This document shows, one piece after another, positions 59,880 through 64,000 of a stretch of DNA of 64,000 nucleotides. A program made the translations under genes and the position numbers. Source of the DNA: Rhynchonema sp. JSB1_4 (taxonomy: Eukaryota > Nematoda > Chromadorea > Monhysterida > Xyalidae). The DNA lies in the NCBI GenBank assembly GCA_030248065.1, contig JASAMV010005105.1, forward strand, positions 25,768-89,767. Reading direction: 5' to 3'. Under the pieces are notes generated by a model. It worked only from the letters and a program-made list of their open reading frames with translations, was not told the origin of the DNA and made no database searches. Each line of letters opens with the position of its first letter. Positions within the stretch are counted from its first letter, which is position 1.

Positions 59880-60796
59880 ACAAGAAAGAAAAATCCCCCA
59901 AGGGGCATAAAAGAAATATGGTTCCCTGGCTGACTGGCATAAAAGAACGATACTAGCTTGCACCACTTTGCTGATGTTTCATTAGGCACTGGAATAAACG
60001 TAAGTGTGTTCTGAGCTGTTTGATACCGAACAGTAGACATTGAACCATATTCCCGGCGCGTGCTGTCTTGCCACCAGAGACACAGGGCACGGAGATATTG
60101 AAAGATTGCAATATTCTCTTTACTCCTCTCCTTGTTGAACCATCGTGCGCAACCGAAGACTGCACAGTTACCGTCGTGAGGTTGAAAAGAAGAAACAGTT
60201 GCCTGGGTTTGCACGAAAGTTTCGATATCGGCTGGGTGTTGGTTCAAAAGAGTTCGCGCCGGGAATATGGTTCAATGTCTACTGTTCGGTATCAAACAGC
60301 TCAGAACACACTTACGTTTATTCCAGTGCCTAATGAAACATCAGCAAAGTGGTGCAAGCTAGTATCGTTCTTTTATGCCAGTCAGCCAGGGAACCATATT
60401 TCTTTTATGCCCCTTGGGGCATTTTTCTTTCTTGTGTCGTTCTTTTATATCGCGCAAGCGTCAAACAGAGAATCCGGATAAATCAGGCACAGAAAGTTTT
60501 CAGTTCCGGCAAGCAATGGTTCTAACTAAGGAAATGTCGACCGTCAGGCTTTTCTCAAGTAATCAACGCACATTAGCGCAATGAGGTGTGGGAGTTAGCT
60601 TAAGGATGCTGTACTTTTTGGCAGGATATATGAATCGGTGGTTATCGTGACATCAGGCCAATTTTGTGTTTCGATTTCACTATGGGGTTCTAACAATGGA
60701 GACACGCTTGTGCTGCGTCTACACCCACCACTAAAACAAAACTAACGCAGTGCCCCACGCGCATGTCTATGCTTTTGAGGAACATGGTAACTTGTC
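59880..60796. mobile_element. Palindrome-ended element with 194-bp loop, copy 2 (loop inverted)
   Basis: Arms 59880-60060 and 60255-60435, loop 60061-60254, shared right flank 60436-60796. All segment lengths equal those of copy 1 (181/194/181/361). The loop starts TGCTGTCTTGCCACCAGAGA, whereas copy 1's loop ends with the reverse complement of this; only a few bases differ after inversion. Confidence 0.9.
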
Positions 60797-62582
60797 GGGA
60801 CAGCTTGTCGCTCGTCGCACTCGAGAACGTAACGCAAGTTGAACATCTGATAAACCATTCCAAATTTTAGTAGCTAGAACAGTTTTTTGATTTTTGACAC
60901 GATCTCTTCTTATTGAAAATCGGAGTTGCTCAACCCTATGTGGAGGAAGATTTCTCTATGGAAAATATTGTCATGTATGTATGTTACGTGACGATATGAC
61001 ACGTTCAACAAAAGAACCTAAAGTTGACTAGGTTTTTTTCAATTTTTCAGTTGAATCAAAAGTATTATGATTTTATTTTTGTCTTTCAGAATAATTGTGA
61101 AACGTATAAAGGAAATTTGCATTAATTTTAATTCTGTATGCATCATTTCAGTCATTGTAGTTTTGAAATGGAACTATGTGTGGAATAACTTCAACTTATG
61201 GAGAAAAAATACAACAATTTATCATTAATAAAAGCATACTGAAACAAAACAAAGTAAATTTCTGTATATGAGTAAAAAGAACGCAAAAAGGCAGAATAGT
61301 CTCATCATTCTTTGTTTTGAAATTTTCATTTTGTAATTAATACATATAGATGTTGATTGTTGTTTTCGTTTGTGTTCCGATATTGAGTGAAAGTTTCATA
61401 AAACAATTGAAAAATTAATTTGAGAACAAATATGCTGAAAAGATTGGAAATGTCAGACATCTGAAGCTCAAATTCAGATTATTATTGCTTGTCGCACAGA
61501 CAGACGCAGTTTGCGTCAAGACTCAATTGGTTTTATTATTGCTTGTCGCATATGACGTTTCTTTTAACGCATGACGTCATTTTAGCGACGGAGGCAGGTC
61601 TCTTTCCAGGGGGTTCGTTATAAAGATTAAACTCTGCTATATTGCTTCATTATCAATACGTAACAAAAAGATCCTGTCGTATACCAAACAGTTCTGCTAA
61701 TATAATGCCACAAATCCATTTATACTGTCAAATGGCAAAAAAAATTTTTCCAAGACGCAAATACTTTTCTATGTATTTTTTCGTGAATACTTTTTCCCTT
61801 TTTCACCGAAAAAATATCACTAATTTATTCTGATTTTGTCAAAAAGTATAATGCAAAACTGATAGATTTTCTCAGTTTCATGAAAAATTGCCATGAAAAT
61901 TAATTGACTCAAAATCGGTCAAAATCCATGTAAACTAGCTATTTTTGACTAACTTGAAGTCTTCAAGAACACTTTACTCAGTTTAAATAAACTTTACAAT
62001 AACATTGTTATATTCTTGTAAATTAGATTCTTAACTACTGCAAAAATTATTTGAAAAGAAAATACTTATTTGCAAAAAAACTCTTTTTTCATGATAAGTA
62101 AAAAAGTACTCTTTACGACAGTATAAATTCATTTTGCACTTTGGATAATTTCAAACGAGTCTTCTTTAACGACACAAATGTTTAGAAGAGTTGTAATTTG
62201 CCAAACGTGTAGTATACCCAAGATTTCCTTCTTGCAAATAATTCACACATATTAGAATATTTTCCAAAAGGGGGGTTATATCTGATCGCGGCGAATTTAG
62301 ATCCACACACAAACAGATTGTACTTTGTTAACAACTTATTGCGTAACGCACTCTTTGTCGCGTTATTTCTTTTTAAATTTTATTCGGCAGTATTTTCAAT
62401 TTAACTTCTCCATTTATTTTTTAGGAATAACTTTTACAGTTAATCTTACAAAACTGAAGCAATAGCTTTAGAAATAGTTGAAGTTGGCACGGATCAAACT
62501 TTTTCTTATTAATTTCAGCAGGTCGTCGCATATTTAATCATGTCGACACTTCGTTTGCCAGAATAAATTTCATCGGATCGCA
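60797..62582. other. AT-rich interval without recognised genes
   Basis: Composition shifts to clearly more AT-rich, with A/T homopolymers and few of the window's MITE families. A short inverted pair TTTATACTGTC / GACAGTATAAA (near 61718 and 62117) may bound a decayed element. GAGTTGCTCAACCCTATG near 60925 resembles a lone hAT-like terminus. This is probably the 5' flank of the gene at 62583. Confidence 0.45.
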
Positions 62583-62990
62583 ATGTTATCTGCCGAAGGT
62601 CAATATCGAACGGCAATTCAGACAATGCGAAATTCTGCCGGTGAACTATTACAAGATTTTAAATATGGAAAGGCGGATGTAGTCAAAGTGCAACAACGTG
62701 AGTCTTTTCGTATTATAATAGTACTTTCATAAAATATGCGAATTATTAAATATTTATATCGATGTATATTGAGAACTTACTTCATAAAAAACAACAGCAA
62801 TATCCAGTCATATTTTCGACATATACTAAAAAAAACATATGAAGGGGACGCCCCACCCCTCGGGAAATTGCCGAGTTGGATTGCGGATGCTGTGAAAAAT
62901 GTTCAAACAACTGACGATTCACTAATGGTCTCGCCGTCTCTGCTTCAATCTAATACTGTCTCGGTGTTGTCGAGCATGGAGGATGGTTAG
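62583..62990 (+). CDS. Small two-exon protein, 86 aa, function unknown
   Basis: Exon 1 (62583-62697) starts at ATG and ends CAACAAC|GTGAGT. Exon 2 (62845-62990) starts after ATATGAAG and ends at TAG. Phases agree (1+2) and give an 86-residue protein. It begins MLSAEGQYRTAIQTMRNSAG with ELLQDFKYGKADVVKVQQ, then has DAPPLGKLPSWIADAVKNV and a Ser-rich C-terminus ending SSMEDG. The N-terminal half looks helical and amphipathic. There is no signal peptide or membrane segment, so it is probably cytosolic or nuclear and perhaps a small complex subunit. No family is recognised. The acceptor is not pyrimidine-rich but follows a TACTAAA branch-like site; the first AG (CAACAG at 62797) would lead quickly to a stop. 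Confidence 0.5.
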
Positions 62991-63304
62991 AAAAATTGCA
63001 TGAAACTGATATTTTATAATGGTGCATAGTTCAGGGAAACTAACTTAAAGTGCATTCCCTGGTCGCATGCTGCAGATTGGGTTCTTGGTGTGTGAGAGTT
63101 CAATAACGCCCTGAACAATATTTTTCAAATGCGCGCAAAGTTTAAAGGCGGTTTGAAATGAGAACGGCCTCCTTTAAAAACTTCTCACACGATTTAGAAC
63201 ATTATTTTGATTTATAAATCAAATATTATGCCTTGAAGCAAACAAATCGTAACTATGCATTAATATGCAGGTGACATCGCAAGAATTACTCTAAACGTGT
63301 CCGT
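62991..63304. other. 3' flank of the small gene
   Basis: AT-rich; nothing recognised. Confidence 0.4.
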
Positions 63305-63680
63305 CAGTGATGTAGTTGGTCCGAGCAAGAAAGCTACCTAGCTGGAGGGGTCCGCCGCAAGAAAGCTGGCTAGCTAGCCAGGATACCCGATTTCGAGGAG
63401 TTATTGGTTAAAAAGTCAAAAACAGGGGTATAAAAATTGGTCGAAATTATGCTAAAATAAGCCTTAGGTAAGTGCTTTTTTTGTGCATGTGAGAAAATTG
63501 AAACGAATTTGACCATTTTGGCCCATAAAATGGTCATTTTGGCACTAAAATCAACACTTTTTTTACTTGGTGACCGGAGCAAGAAAGCTAGCTAGCCAGT
63601 TTGGGGGGTATGGGTTGCGAAGCAAGAAAGCTACCTAGCAGTTGGGGGGTAATACCCCCATACCCCCAACCACATCACTG
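63305..63680. mobile_element. MITE with CAGTGATGTGGTTGG termini
   Basis: 376 bp. Left end CAGTGATGTAGTTGG, right end CCAACCACATCACTG. Flanking octamers GTGTCCGT and GCCGCCGT match 6 of 8, which weakly supports an 8-bp (hAT-type) duplication. The interior carries four copies of a GCAAGAAAGCTAGCTAGC-like unit and paired GGGGGGTAT / ATACCCCC words. No transposase. Confidence 0.7.
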
Positions 63681-64000
63681 GCCGCCGTACAAAAAAATTG
63701 ACTTTGCTCGCAGCCCAATGGAGTTATGTCAATCGCAGTACTGTGGATTGGTTGTATTGGTTCGGATGTGTTATGTTTTAACATATTTACTTGTCGAAGT
63801 TATATGAATTGGAGTTGTATGGATCCGTTTTGGTTCTTATCGATCCCTTGTTTCTTAAATATTCGTTGAAAAATTTTCATCGAAATAGTAACACAATATT
63901 CTTTTGCACTTAAACAGGGTTTTTCAAACATTTCTGACCGGTACCAGAGCGCTCCTATGTAAGCCTCTGCAACAGTTATATTTACACGTAGCGTAATATT
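63681..64000. other. AT-rich end of window, nothing recognised
   Basis: No coding evidence. Confidence 0.4.

Noticed and set aside
51176..60481. 137- and 123-codon frames repeated at 51 and 60 kb, candidate conserved gene
   Set aside because: They lie in the palindromic element, appear on both strands because of the inverted arms, and change reading context when the loop is inverted. No domain recognised.

Overview
The window looks like a gene-poor stretch of an invertebrate animal nuclear genome. Coding blocks are short and end at GT..AG splice sites. Introns are AT-rich. Most of the sequence is non-coding and full of small inverted-repeat DNA transposons, microsatellites and homopolymer tracts. 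There are no bacterial-style operons or Shine-Dalgarno sites. The taxon cannot be fixed from the sequence. Recurrent TTAGGC-like hexamers (the nematode telomere unit) and an expanded set of receptor-guanylate-cyclase-like ligand-binding exons fit an ecdysozoan such as a nematode or tardigrade, but this is only a weak inference.

The clearest genes form a same-strand (minus) array of four paralogues. They lie at about 9.3-10.1 kb (A), 21.3-22.0 kb (C), 39.5-40.4 kb (B) and 45.9-47.8 kb (D). Each encodes the N-terminal part of an ANF-receptor / periplasmic-binding-protein-like type I ligand-binding domain, as found in natriuretic-peptide-type receptor guanylate cyclases. A, B and C start with a signal peptide and carry about 250-285 codons in one exon. 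D spreads the same region over three exons and shows no signal peptide. All four stop at an equivalent phase-1 splice donor. I could not find the downstream exons (rest of the ectodomain, membrane segment, kinase-like and cyclase domains) for any of them.

Other coding evidence: a terminal class-A GPCR exon with the TM7 NPxxY motif at 7.8-7.9 kb (minus); a possible membrane-protein exon at 23.2-23.5 kb (minus); a four-exon unrecognised gene at 57.3-59.05 kb (minus) whose splice phases all agree; and a small two-exon gene at 62.6-63.0 kb (plus).

Much of the rest is non-autonomous transposons in at least eight families, often nested. Several have recognisable target-site duplications: 8-9 bp for hAT-like families and TA for others. 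Standouts are two 917-bp copies of a palindromic element whose 194-bp central loop is inverted between copies while the flank is not; a 1.08-kb fold-back element interrupted by a 1.17-kb element with an 8-bp duplication; three copies of a GGCCTGAA-rich element, each with its own 8-bp duplication; and a (GT)142 microsatellite. From 60.8 kb to the end the sequence becomes more AT-rich and poorer in these families.
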